From Geopsychrobacter electrodiphilus DSM 16401 (GTDB lineage: Bacteria; Desulfobacterota; Desulfuromonadia; Desulfuromonadales; Geopsychrobacteraceae), in assembly GCF_000384395.1 (NCBI RefSeq), contig NZ_ARWE01000001.1:1-64000 (forward strand): a DNA stretch of 64,000 nucleotides, in the 5' to 3' direction. The position numbers and the translations under genes were made by a program. The number at the start of each line of letters is the position of its first letter. Positions within the stretch are counted from its first letter, which is position 1. This document shows positions 50,727 through 59,588 of the stretch, in pieces. The notes below the pieces were generated by a model, which was given only the letters and a program-made list of their open reading frames with translations, was not told the origin of the DNA and did not search any database.

Positions 50727-50761
50727 AAAGAGCCGATCCTCGGGGATCGGCTCTTTTTTAG
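50727..50761. terminator. Bidirectional terminator
   Basis: AAAAAGAGCCGATCC-TCGG-GGATCGGCTCTTTTTT between the HD-GYP gene and nifU. Confidence 0.9.
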
Positions 50762-50802
50762 TCAAGATCGAAAAAGTTTCGGTGGGATACCCGTTATGAT
50801 GA

Positions 50803-51771
50803 TTAAACCACCACGCCGCGAATTTTATCACTCAAATTCTTCTGCAGGGTCTGTTCGACAAAGGTCAGGGTGCCGGCGACGCTACCAGCGCAGCCTTTGC
50901 ATGACCCCTGATAGCGGACGTGGACGTTGACGATGCCGTTCTCGCCGGGCTGGACATCTTCGAGTTCGATGCCACCGCCATCGTGCGCCAAAGCCGGACG
51001 GATATGTTCGTCGAGCACCGCTTCGATCGCCTTGATCTGTTTGACGACTGACAGCTTGTCGAAATCAGCGGACATCGTTTTGTCGGGGTTGCGTTCGTGA
51101 TCCATTTCGGCGCGAACCCGGGCGAGAATGTCGACCAGGTAGTGGTCGCGCTTTTCATGGCCGCCGGGCTGGATGCAGGATTTGCAGAAAGCACCGGCCT
51201 TGGTGTAGTCGGAAATATCCTCAACCGTCTTCAGATCGTTGATGCGGATGGCGTCTTCAACCGTCTGTAGCGAAACCCGCGCACACTCACAGACAATGTC
51301 GGGCTCGGCCAGAGTCGAAATATCGACGTTGCGGTAGATTGAGGTCGCGCGCTTGATCACCTCGTAGGCCATGACGCTGCAGTGCATCTTTTGGGGTGGC
51401 ACGGCGGCGACATCGACTTCATCCCGCAGGGCGTGTTCAACGTCAAGGTTGGTCATTTTAGCCGCCTCGTCGACGGTTTTGCCGACGCACATTTCGGCCA
51501 TCATGTCGGTGGCAGCGATCGCGGTGCCACAGCCGAATGATTTGAAGGTCGCCTTTTTGATGACATGGGTCTTGGGGTCAACGATCCAGAAGAGGCGCAC
51601 CGTATCACCACAGGATTCGGCACCTTCGTTGGCGATGACCAGCTTGCCGCCCATCTCCTTGGCGTTAGCTTCCGTCAGCTCCCCGAAGTTTAGCGGGTTG
51701 TTCATGCGGTCGGCTACTTTTTTGGAATACTGTTCCCAGAGTTCGCCGCCGATCAGATCTGCTTTTGCCAT
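50803..51771 (-). CDS. nifU: NifU Fe-S scaffold
   Basis: 322 residues in three parts: IscU-like domain (SFGCGTAIAATDM, KMHCSVMAYEVI), central [2Fe-2S] domain (CECARVSLQTVEDAI...CKSC) and C-terminal Nfu domain (GSCKGCAGSVAGTLTFVEQTL). Assembles Fe-S clusters with NifS, which is 41 bp upstream. With no nif genes in view it likely serves general Fe-S needs. Confidence 0.95.
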   Translation of the reverse strand: MAKADLIGGELWEQYSKKVADRMNNPLNFGELTEANAKEMGGKLVIANEGAESCGDTVRLFWIVDPKTHVIKKATFKSFGCGTAIAATDMMAEMCVGKTVDEAAKMTNLDVEHALRDEVDVAAVPPQKMHCSVMAYEVIKRATSIYRNVDISTLAEPDIVCECARVSLQTVEDAIRINDLKTVEDISDYTKAGAFCKSCIQPGGHEKRDHYLVDILARVRAEMDHERNPDKTMSADFDKLSVVKQIKAIEAVLDEHIRPALAHDGGGIELEDVQPGENGIVNVHVRYQGSCKGCAGSVAGTLTFVEQTLQKNLSDKIRGVVV

Positions 51772-51812
51772 GGTTCTTCTCCTCTTATGCGTTCAATTCG
51801 AATCGTTTACAG

Positions 51813-53033
<1,221 letters not shown>

Positions 53034-53205
53034 TTAGTTGCTGAGAAAAAACCTATGTTTTTGTTGAGCGAAATCAGCTGAATCGCGATTGGTTGTTTCT
53101 AGATTAAACCGGAAAATGCGGCAGGTCAATAAATCCGACAAAAATAGTCTGATATTTTTTTATGCCGGGAGGGTTATGCCGGGCGGTGGGCTGGATGACC
53201 GGTGC

Positions 53206-53574
53206 TCAGACGCGCTCAGCAAGATAAGCCCGGATCGCCTGATGCAAGGCATCTGCCGCCAGGTTGGAGCAGTCCATTTTATCGGCGGGCAGGCCGTCTA
53301 GGGCAGTCGCAACATCGTCTTTACTGATCAGCAGCGCTTCGTCGAGGGTTTTGCCGATCGCCATTTCGGTCAGGATCGACGAGGTCGCAATCGCCGCTGC
53401 GCAGCCGAAGGTCTTGAAGCGGATCCGGGTGATGGTTTTGTTCTCAATCTTCAAAAAAAGACGCAGCATGTCGCCATCGGCCGGGTTGCCGATCTCGCCG
53501 ATGGCATCAGCCTGCGGCAGATCGCCGACGTTTCGCGGATGAAGAAAATGATCCATGACCTTATCGCTGTACAT
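53206..53574 (-). CDS. Small IscU/NifU-N protein
   Basis: 122 residues from MYSDKVMDHFLHPRNVGD. IscU ligand positions: Asp/Gly in GNPADGDM, FKTFGCAAAIATSS, and KMDCSNLAADALH. The ATG lies inside the end of the FdhD-MobA-MobB gene (14-bp overlap), so it is likely translated by coupling. A dedicated Fe-S or sulfur scaffold for the formate dehydrogenase unit is inferred from this position. Confidence 0.9.
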   Translation of the reverse strand: MYSDKVMDHFLHPRNVGDLPQADAIGEIGNPADGDMLRLFLKIENKTITRIRFKTFGCAAAIATSSILTEMAIGKTLDEALLISKDDVATALDGLPADKMDCSNLAADALHQAIRAYLAERV

Positions 53575-55522
53575 TCGCAGGCACCTTGGTTTCAGAGGTT
53601 GACAAGACCGTTGAGATGATGAAATCAACGATGGTCGCCGGGTCGTTCAGGTCGAGCAGCGGGACCTCAAGTTCAAGCGGTTGATCGCTGGCTACCGCCA
53701 TCAGGCTGGGATCCGTCTGTTCCCCAATACAGATATACGCTTCACTGTGTGCGGGTCGGTGAACCTCGATTTTGGGTAAGCCGCTGAGCTTGAACCCTTC
53801 GATCAGGACCAGATCGACATCGCTGAAGTAGCTGGTGAGCAGCTCATCCAGCTCGGGGGTTTGATCCTGTTGCTTGACCAGCGCCAGTTTCGCCTGTGAG
53901 CTGATCAGCATGGTATCAGCTCCGGCAGCAGTTAGACGGTAGCTGTCTTTGCCCGGATGGTCAATCTCGAAACGATGGGCATCATGCTTTACGACCCCGA
54001 CGCGGAAGCCGCGTGCTTTGAAGATGGCGATCACCTTTTCGAGCAGGGTGGTCTTGCCGGTGCCCGATCTGGCGATGAACGAGATGGCCGGAACCGGCAG
54101 CTTTCGCGGGTGCGAAGAGGCCGGAGTTCCGGGCAGCGGCTTTGTCTGATGACGCGAGGGGCTGGTTTCACGCAGGCTGAAATAATCCTGTGGCGTGTTG
54201 ATGTTGTGGAATGAGCGCCCTTCGGTATCGAATTTTTTGCAGGCTTCGGCGCAGAGTTCGGTGACGCGAAGCGCCGGGAAAAAATCGGTGATCCGTCGAC
54301 CATTATTTTGCAGCAGGGTTTCGATAGCGGTGAGGCAGCTCTTGCGGTAACAGCTGTGCAATGGCTCCAGGCCGGAATCGGTGCGCGGGATATGGACGTC
54401 GGCCTGACCAATCTCAGCGCACAGATGACGGATCAGTTCGGGCTGCAAAAACGGCATATCGCAGGCGACGACAAAAATCTGCGGTTGGCTGGCGTGCTGA
54501 AGCCCGGAGTGAATGCCGGCCAGGGCGCCCTGGCCGCGGTAGAGGTCCGGCACCTTGCGACAGGGGATGTCGGCGTAGAGCTCCGGTGAGTTGGTGACGA
54601 TCAGGACCTCTTCGAAGAGGCTCGCCATCAGTTGATAGCTGCGCTCGATAAAACGTTCCCCCGCCAGTGCGAGTAAGGATTTATCGCTCCCCATGCGCCG
54701 GCTTTCGCCGCCCGCCAGAATGACGCCGCTGGTGTGGGGTATAAGCCACGCGGCATTCGGCAGGGCCAGCTGCGCCGGATGGGTGTAGACCTCGAAGGTT
54801 TCGCCACGCAGATAGCCGATCAGGGTGATCCCCGCCTGGCGTGCCAGACGAACCGCCGCTTCGGTCGGGGAGGTGCGCGAGGCGATCAGGCCGATGCCGA
54901 GGCGCGCGGACTTGGCGACCATTTCCGTCGAGATGCGTCCGGAACTGACCAGCATGCAGCCGTGCAGATCGAGTCCCCTGAACAGCGCTTCGCCGGCGAT
55001 CCGGTCAAGGGTGTTATGCCGACCGAGATCCTCGGCGTGCAGCAGCAGGCCCGAGGCGTTGCCGACCGCGGCCGAATGCAGCCCGCCGTGCCGCCCGTAC
55101 AGTTCGGCCCGCCGCGCCAGCTGGCGCATCAGGGCGAGGACCGCTTCTGCGGGATAGGCTTCTGGTTGCGGCTGGCGAGCTGCGCCGCGGAGTTCGAGAT
55201 CAAAACTGATGCCGGTTCCACAGCCGGAGGTCAGGGTCGGGCGCAGGCCTTGCGGGGTTTCTCCCCGGATCTCGACCCGTGCCGCGCCCTGCTCAGTGCA
55301 GACGCCGAGGCAGCGGATATCCTCAAGGGTGTCGATCATCCCCTGCAGCTTAAGAAAGCCGATCACCAGAAAGTTCAGCTGGTGCGGTGATGCGATCAGG
55401 GTCGCCAGCGGGCGCTCATTAACCGTCAGATGCAGCGGATATTCGGCGACCAGAGGGCGCACCGTCGGTTGCAATTCACCCCCCTGGTAGCGGTGGATGG
55501 GTAATGGGAACTGAGCGCTCAT
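53561..55522 (-). CDS. FdhD-MobA-MobB fusion protein
   Basis: 653 residues, three enzymes in one chain. 1-260: FdhD, sulfur carrier for the Mo site (TSGCGTGISF, SAAVGNASGLLLHAEDLGRHNTLDRIAGEA, GRISTEMVAKSARLG). 262-455: MobA, which adds GMP to molybdopterin (VILAGGESRRMGSDKSLLALAG, VACDMPFLQPELI). 475-645: MobB GTP-binding (SFIARSGTGKTTLLEKVI, VLIEGFKLSGLPKIEVHR). A Pro/Ser linker joins the last two. All three act on the bis-MGD cofactor of formate dehydrogenase, encoded upstream in the same operon. GGAGAAGACGC precedes the ATG. Confidence 0.95.
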   Translation of the reverse strand: MSAQFPLPIHRYQGGELQPTVRPLVAEYPLHLTVNERPLATLIASPHQLNFLVIGFLKLQGMIDTLEDIRCLGVCTEQGAARVEIRGETPQGLRPTLTSGCGTGISFDLELRGAARQPQPEAYPAEAVLALMRQLARRAELYGRHGGLHSAAVGNASGLLLHAEDLGRHNTLDRIAGEALFRGLDLHGCMLVSSGRISTEMVAKSARLGIGLIASRTSPTEAAVRLARQAGITLIGYLRGETFEVYTHPAQLALPNAAWLIPHTSGVILAGGESRRMGSDKSLLALAGERFIERSYQLMASLFEEVLIVTNSPELYADIPCRKVPDLYRGQGALAGIHSGLQHASQPQIFVVACDMPFLQPELIRHLCAEIGQADVHIPRTDSGLEPLHSCYRKSCLTAIETLLQNNGRRITDFFPALRVTELCAEACKKFDTEGRSFHNINTPQDYFSLRETSPSRHQTKPLPGTPASSHPRKLPVPAISFIARSGTGKTTLLEKVIAIFKARGFRVGVVKHDAHRFEIDHPGKDSYRLTAAGADTMLISSQAKLALVKQQDQTPELDELLTSYFSDVDLVLIEGFKLSGLPKIEVHRPAHSEAYICIGEQTDPSLMAVASDQPLELEVPLLDLNDPATIVDFIISTVLSTSETKVPANVQR

Positions 55523-55534
55523 GCGTCTTCTCCT

Positions 55535-56386
55535 TCAGGCGTCCAGAGTCTCTTTCTTGCCCCTGCTGAAACCTTCCCTGGCTGCGAGCAGATCCAGATG
55601 CAGGGTCGCAACATCTTCGATTTCGAGGGGGAGATCCGCTCCCTTTTCGCGGCTGTCGACGACCTTGAGATAGCCGCTGCACTTGCGGCAGATATCCACC
55701 CGGTAGCCCGGCTCGCCTTCTGTGGTGAAGTACCCGAGGCTGTCGTGCTCGGTGTTGCCACAGTGGGTGCAGGTCATGCGGTGAAAACCCCAGCTGTTGC
55801 CGCACTGGCCGCACTGCAGCTTCTTCTTTCCCTCTTCGCCGCTCAGTTCGGCGATGGCCGGGAGTCCGCCGCAAACCGGGCAGTAGCCATGATCCCAGTG
55901 CTGAATCTCAGATTTAAGCCCCTGCTCCACGCAGCGTTGCAGGCCGGCGCCCAGGGCGGTGGCGAGCACGTATTCGAGGAGCGCGGGTTGGATGCCGACA
56001 GCCGTTGCCGTGCTGCTGATCGGTTCGCGATCGCGCTCGAAGACGGCGCTCAGTAGAGGGCACAGCTCAAGTTTGCCGGCCTCAAACGCATCCTGCAGGA
56101 GTTTCAGCTCGGTTTGCCCCTGTTGACCGTGCTGGTGAAGGATCTGTAGCAGCTGGGCAAAAAATTTCTCAGCTGCCGCTGCGTCGAACCTCAGCATTTC
56201 GCTGCTGATGAGCGGAAACCCCTGCTGCTGGCGCGGTCCGGCCGCGGCGAGATCGACCTCGGCCTGCAAAAAGGGATCGGCGTCTGCGAACAGCTGATAA
56301 AGGGCGGTATAAAATCGGCACACTTCAGTCAGGGCCGGTTTCGCAGCGGCCAGAGCGTTGAGTCGTTGCAGGCGTTTATTCAGCAT
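55535..56386 (-). CDS. fdhE: Formate dehydrogenase accessory protein FdhE
   Basis: 283 residues. Rubredoxin-like Cys pairs in YCPVCGGLPAIAELS, QCGQCGNSWGFHRMTCTHCGN and CRKCSGYLKVVD. FdhE helps to deliver or repair the Mo centre of respiratory formate dehydrogenases. 12 bp upstream of the fusion gene; GGAGACAAGATA precedes the ATG. Confidence 0.9.
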   Translation of the reverse strand: MLNKRLQRLNALAAAKPALTEVCRFYTALYQLFADADPFLQAEVDLAAAGPRQQQGFPLISSEMLRFDAAAAEKFFAQLLQILHQHGQQGQTELKLLQDAFEAGKLELCPLLSAVFERDREPISSTATAVGIQPALLEYVLATALGAGLQRCVEQGLKSEIQHWDHGYCPVCGGLPAIAELSGEEGKKKLQCGQCGNSWGFHRMTCTHCGNTEHDSLGYFTTEGEPGYRVDICRKCSGYLKVVDSREKGADLPLEIEDVATLHLDLLAAREGFSRGKKETLDA

Positions 56387-56440
56387 TATCTTGTCTCCTG
56401 TAGGAAAACCAAAAGGCTTCGGTTTAAGTTTAAACGTTGT

Positions 56441-57532
56441 TCAGTCACCCGGCAGTCGCGGCCGGTGGATTTCGGGGACTGTCCCCGAGAGGCTTTCAAG
56501 AAACGCGACCAGCGCGGCCTGTTCTGTCGCATTGAAATTCCGGCGCGACAGCAGCGGACTTTTACCCGGGCCTTCACCACCTCCCTGGCTGAGAAAAGAG
56601 ATCACCTCGGCCAGGGTTTTGAATCTGCCGTTGTGCATGTAGGGGCCGGTCTGGGCGACCTGGCGCAGTGGCGGGGTACGAAAGGCACCCATCTCGGCGC
56701 GGATTTTGGTCAGGCGGTAACGACCGGGGTCGCTGTCCTGCATCGGCAGCCCCTGATCAGCCAGCATATAGCGCCGAGTACTGCGGTGTTGCGGGTCTTT
56801 AAGCAGGGTATCGCTGTCGGCGACACCGAGGTTGTAAAATTTCTGGTCGCTCAACAGCGGTCCGGCATGGCATTGACTGCAGCCGCCGCGCGACCCGAAG
56901 AAAATCTTCAGGCCCTCACGGGCTTGTGCGTCCAGCGCGCTCTTTTCGCCGGCCAGATAGCGGTCGAAGGGGCTGTCGCTCACGGTCAGGGTCTGCTCGA
57001 ATGCGGCCAGCGCCGCCAGAATCAGCTCAGGGGTGATCTCCGCGCCGAAGCTGTCCCGGAAGGCAGCCTGATATTCCGGGATTTCGGCCAGCTTGGCACT
57101 GATGAACGCCAGGTTGCTATTCATCTCAAAGGGGGATTCGATCGGCCCCCTGGCCTGATGCACCAGGCTGTCGCTGCGGCCATCCCAGAAAAAACTCTGC
57201 AGATACGCGGCATTAAGCAGGGTCTGGGTGTTGCGCCAGTGTTTGTTGGTCGGGTAGGCTCCTGAGATATCGCGACCGTCGCCGAACGCCTGGTCGGGGA
57301 TATGGCAAACCGCGCAACTCATGGTGCCATCGCCTGAGAGGCGCCGATCGAAAAAGAGCATCTGGCCCAGCGCGATGCGCTGACTGCTCTGCCGCAGAAT
57401 CGGCTGCAGCTGGGCAACCGGGGCCGCCAGCGCCTGTGGTATGCCGCTGATATTTGCCGCCAGCAGCAGGAGGCACAGGCAGAATACGGTTGAATTCAGG
57501 TGCAGATAGCGCATGAAGAAAGTTCGACTCAC
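56441..57532 (-). CDS. Di-haem cytochrome c peroxidase family protein
   Basis: 363 residues from a GTG that overlaps the previous stop (GTGA). An ATG 7 codons later is also possible. Signal peptide to about residue 37 (ISGIPQALA). Two haem sites: CAVCH (IPDQAFGDGR follows) and CSQCH. NTQTLLNAAYLQSFFWDGRSDSL and GAFRTPPLRQVAQTGPYMHNG fit the CcpA/MauG group. Reduces peroxide in the periplasm, possibly protecting the Sec enzyme. Confidence 0.9.
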   Translation of the reverse strand: MSRTFFMRYLHLNSTVFCLCLLLLAANISGIPQALAAPVAQLQPILRQSSQRIALGQMLFFDRRLSGDGTMSCAVCHIPDQAFGDGRDISGAYPTNKHWRNTQTLLNAAYLQSFFWDGRSDSLVHQARGPIESPFEMNSNLAFISAKLAEIPEYQAAFRDSFGAEITPELILAALAAFEQTLTVSDSPFDRYLAGEKSALDAQAREGLKIFFGSRGGCSQCHAGPLLSDQKFYNLGVADSDTLLKDPQHRSTRRYMLADQGLPMQDSDPGRYRLTKIRAEMGAFRTPPLRQVAQTGPYMHNGRFKTLAEVISFLSQGGGEGPGKSPLLSRRNFNATEQAALVAFLESLSGTVPEIHRPRLPGD

Positions 57533-58116
57533 TGTTTTACCGCCGCCTTGAGCGCCTGATCGATCAGGTCGCGAAACATTTCAATCGGTCGCTCACCTAC
57601 CAGCACCCGCCCGTTGATGACGAATGTCGGGGTCTGAAAAAAATCAAGTTTACGCGCCAGGGCAAAATCTGCCTCGACCCGCGGCAGGTAGGTTTTATTG
57701 TCGAGTTCACGCTGAAAGCGTGGCACATCAAGTCCCAGTTCGCGCGCATAGCCGAGCAGGCTGTCGCGGTCAAGCTGCTTGCGTTTCAGCATCAGGTCAT
57801 GCATCTCCCAGAACTTTCCCTGTGCCCGCGCCGCCTCGGACGCCTGGGCCGCTAAAGATGAATAATCCCGGTAACGATAAGGGTAATGTTTAATCACCAG
57901 TCTGAGTTTGCCTGAGTACTCTTTCATCAGTTGCTGGACGATCGGACCGATCGCCTGACAGTGGGGTCACTGAAAGTCGATGAATTCGACCATCACCACC
58001 GGCGCATCAGCCGCGCCTAACGAGGGGGCATCACCGAGTGGCACCTCGACGAGCCCGGCGGCCAGGGCCGGCAGGCTGAAGGTGAACAACAGGAACAGGC
58101 AGATCAGTGATTTCAT
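57529..58116 (-). CDS. Selenocysteine DsbA-like thioredoxin-fold protein
   Basis: 195 residues if UGA at 57969-57967 is read as Sec. Signal peptide at 1-20 (CLFLLFTFSLPALAAG), GAGGAG before the ATG at 58116. The frame gives APVVMVEFIDFQ-U-P-H-C-QAIGPIVQQLMKEY, so Sec50 replaces the first Cys of the DsbA C-P-H-C. The C-terminal part has cis-Pro TPTFVINGRVLVG. A hairpin GGCGATCG-GTC-CGATCGTC begins 11 nt after the UGA, the place and shape of a bacterial SECIS. Periplasmic thiol oxidoreductase, inside an operon with another selenoprotein. Confidence 0.85.
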
Positions 58117-58193
58117 CGGCAGAGCTCCTCAGGTGCGGGTCGAGATGATGTCAAGCTGCGCCCGGCAATCGCGGTTGCCGGGCACAGCTTTGC

Positions 58194-58811
58194 TTAACCT
58201 TTGACAACTTTCTGATACCACTTGCTGGCGTGTTTTCTGGCCCAGCCCTTGGTGACTCGTCCCCAGAGCATCCCTTCGAGGGTGCCCGGGTTACCGACGG
58301 TGGCGAGGTAGATATGGACGACCATGCCGACCATGAAGAGGGTGAAGAAGAGCCCGTGCAGCATCAGAGCAAACTGGGTCAGTTCGCGGAGGTAAGCAGT
58401 GGGGTCCCAGATGATCAAACCGGTCGCCCCCATCACCAGGGTTGCCACTCCGGAAAAAATCCCGAACAGCTTTTGTCCGGCGTTGAATTTTCCTTGTGGT
58501 ATTTCCTGGCGCTTGCGCGACAGATAACCCCCAACCTTGACGATCCAGCGGCGGTCATCGGCATCGAAGCGGCAGGTCTCCGCGGCATGCCTCAGAAAAA
58601 GCAGGATAGAGAAGATGAAGAATACGATCCCGGCCCATTTGTGGACCATGATCCCCTGCTGCGGATTGCCGAACAGGCTGAAATAGTTGAAAAAGGTATG
58701 GGCAAAGAGCCCCAATCCGGAGAGCAGCAACAGGAAAAAGGAGATGGCGACGACCCAGTGTAAAATGCGGTCGGTGGTGTTAAAACGATCGACGTAGTTA
58801 CCCATGATCAT
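58194..58811 (-). CDS. Formate dehydrogenase cytochrome b subunit
   Basis: 205 residues, four helices, as in FdnI/FdoI. RFNTTDRILHWVVAISFFLLLLSGL, MVHKWAGIVFFIFSILLFLRHA and FALMLHGLFFTLFMVGMVVHIYLATVG hold the His ligands for two b haems. Passes electrons to quinone. Overlaps fdhB by 4 bp. Confidence 0.9.
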   Translation of the reverse strand: MIMGNYVDRFNTTDRILHWVVAISFFLLLLSGLGLFAHTFFNYFSLFGNPQQGIMVHKWAGIVFFIFSILLFLRHAAETCRFDADDRRWIVKVGGYLSRKRQEIPQGKFNAGQKLFGIFSGVATLVMGATGLIIWDPTAYLRELTQFALMLHGLFFTLFMVGMVVHIYLATVGNPGTLEGMLWGRVTKGWARKHASKWYQKVVKG

Positions 58812-59581
58812 TCACCTCCCTTGCTGTGTTGATCATCATCTGTGTCTTCGATCCGCTTCGGCCCGACGGTCACATAATGCAGTGCCGCGACGCCGATGGC
58901 GCCCCAGAAGCCCAGAATACCCAGGGGCTTGACCACATCCTTCCAGAAGAAGATCGAGGCTGGAATGGCCGGGTTCTTCGGCAGACGATAGGTGCCCGGC
59001 TCGTCGTCGAGTACATACATGACCCCGAGACCACCGAGGTCATTTTCGCCGTACAGTTTTTTCCCGGCGGCCTTGGCGTCGCTGATCAGTCGATCACGAT
59101 CCCCGAACTGCAGGGTGCCGGTCGGGCAGCCCTTGACGCAGGCGGGCGTGAGACCGTTCTGCACCCGGTCGATGCAGGCGTGGCACTTGGTGACCTTCTT
59201 TTTTGCATCATAGCGCGGCACGTCGAAGGGGCAGCCGTTTACGCAGTAATGGCACTCGATGCATTTATCCTGATTATAGGCTACCAGTCCTTCTTTGGTG
59301 TGATAGAGAGCCCCGGCCGAAGGGCAGACCTTGACGCAGCCCGCATCGGCGCAGTGCATACAGCGTCGGTTGATGAACAGCCAGCGCATATCATTGTTCT
59401 GATCCTGTTCGATGAAGTGGATCTGGTTGTAAAGCTGTGGGGTCAGATCGGGGGGGTTCTCATAGCTCCCCCGGTTGACCGTCGCTTCGGCATCCAGCTT
59501 GTTCCACTGTTTACAAGAGACCTGACAGCTGCGGCAGGCCGTACAAAGGGTCGTATCGATCAGAAATGCTTTCCGTTTCAT
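58808..59581 (-). CDS. fdhB: Formate dehydrogenase Fe-S subunit
   Basis: 257 residues. Four 4Fe-4S sets: CTACRSCQVSCKQWN, CMHCADAGCVKVCPSAG, CIECHYCVNGCPFDV and CHACIDRVQ...CVKGCP. A C-terminal helix (GILGFWGAIGVAALHYV) anchors it. Links FdhA to the cytochrome. 7 bp after fdhA. Confidence 0.95.
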   Translation of the reverse strand: MKRKAFLIDTTLCTACRSCQVSCKQWNKLDAEATVNRGSYENPPDLTPQLYNQIHFIEQDQNNDMRWLFINRRCMHCADAGCVKVCPSAGALYHTKEGLVAYNQDKCIECHYCVNGCPFDVPRYDAKKKVTKCHACIDRVQNGLTPACVKGCPTGTLQFGDRDRLISDAKAAGKKLYGENDLGGLGVMYVLDDEPGTYRLPKNPAIPASIFFWKDVVKPLGILGFWGAIGVAALHYVTVGPKRIEDTDDDQHSKGGE

Positions 59582-59588
59582 AGCGTTA

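Noticed and set aside
57529-57927. DsbA-like protein starting at 57927
   Set aside because: This start lacks the active site and signal peptide; the frame continues upstream through the UGA to 58116.
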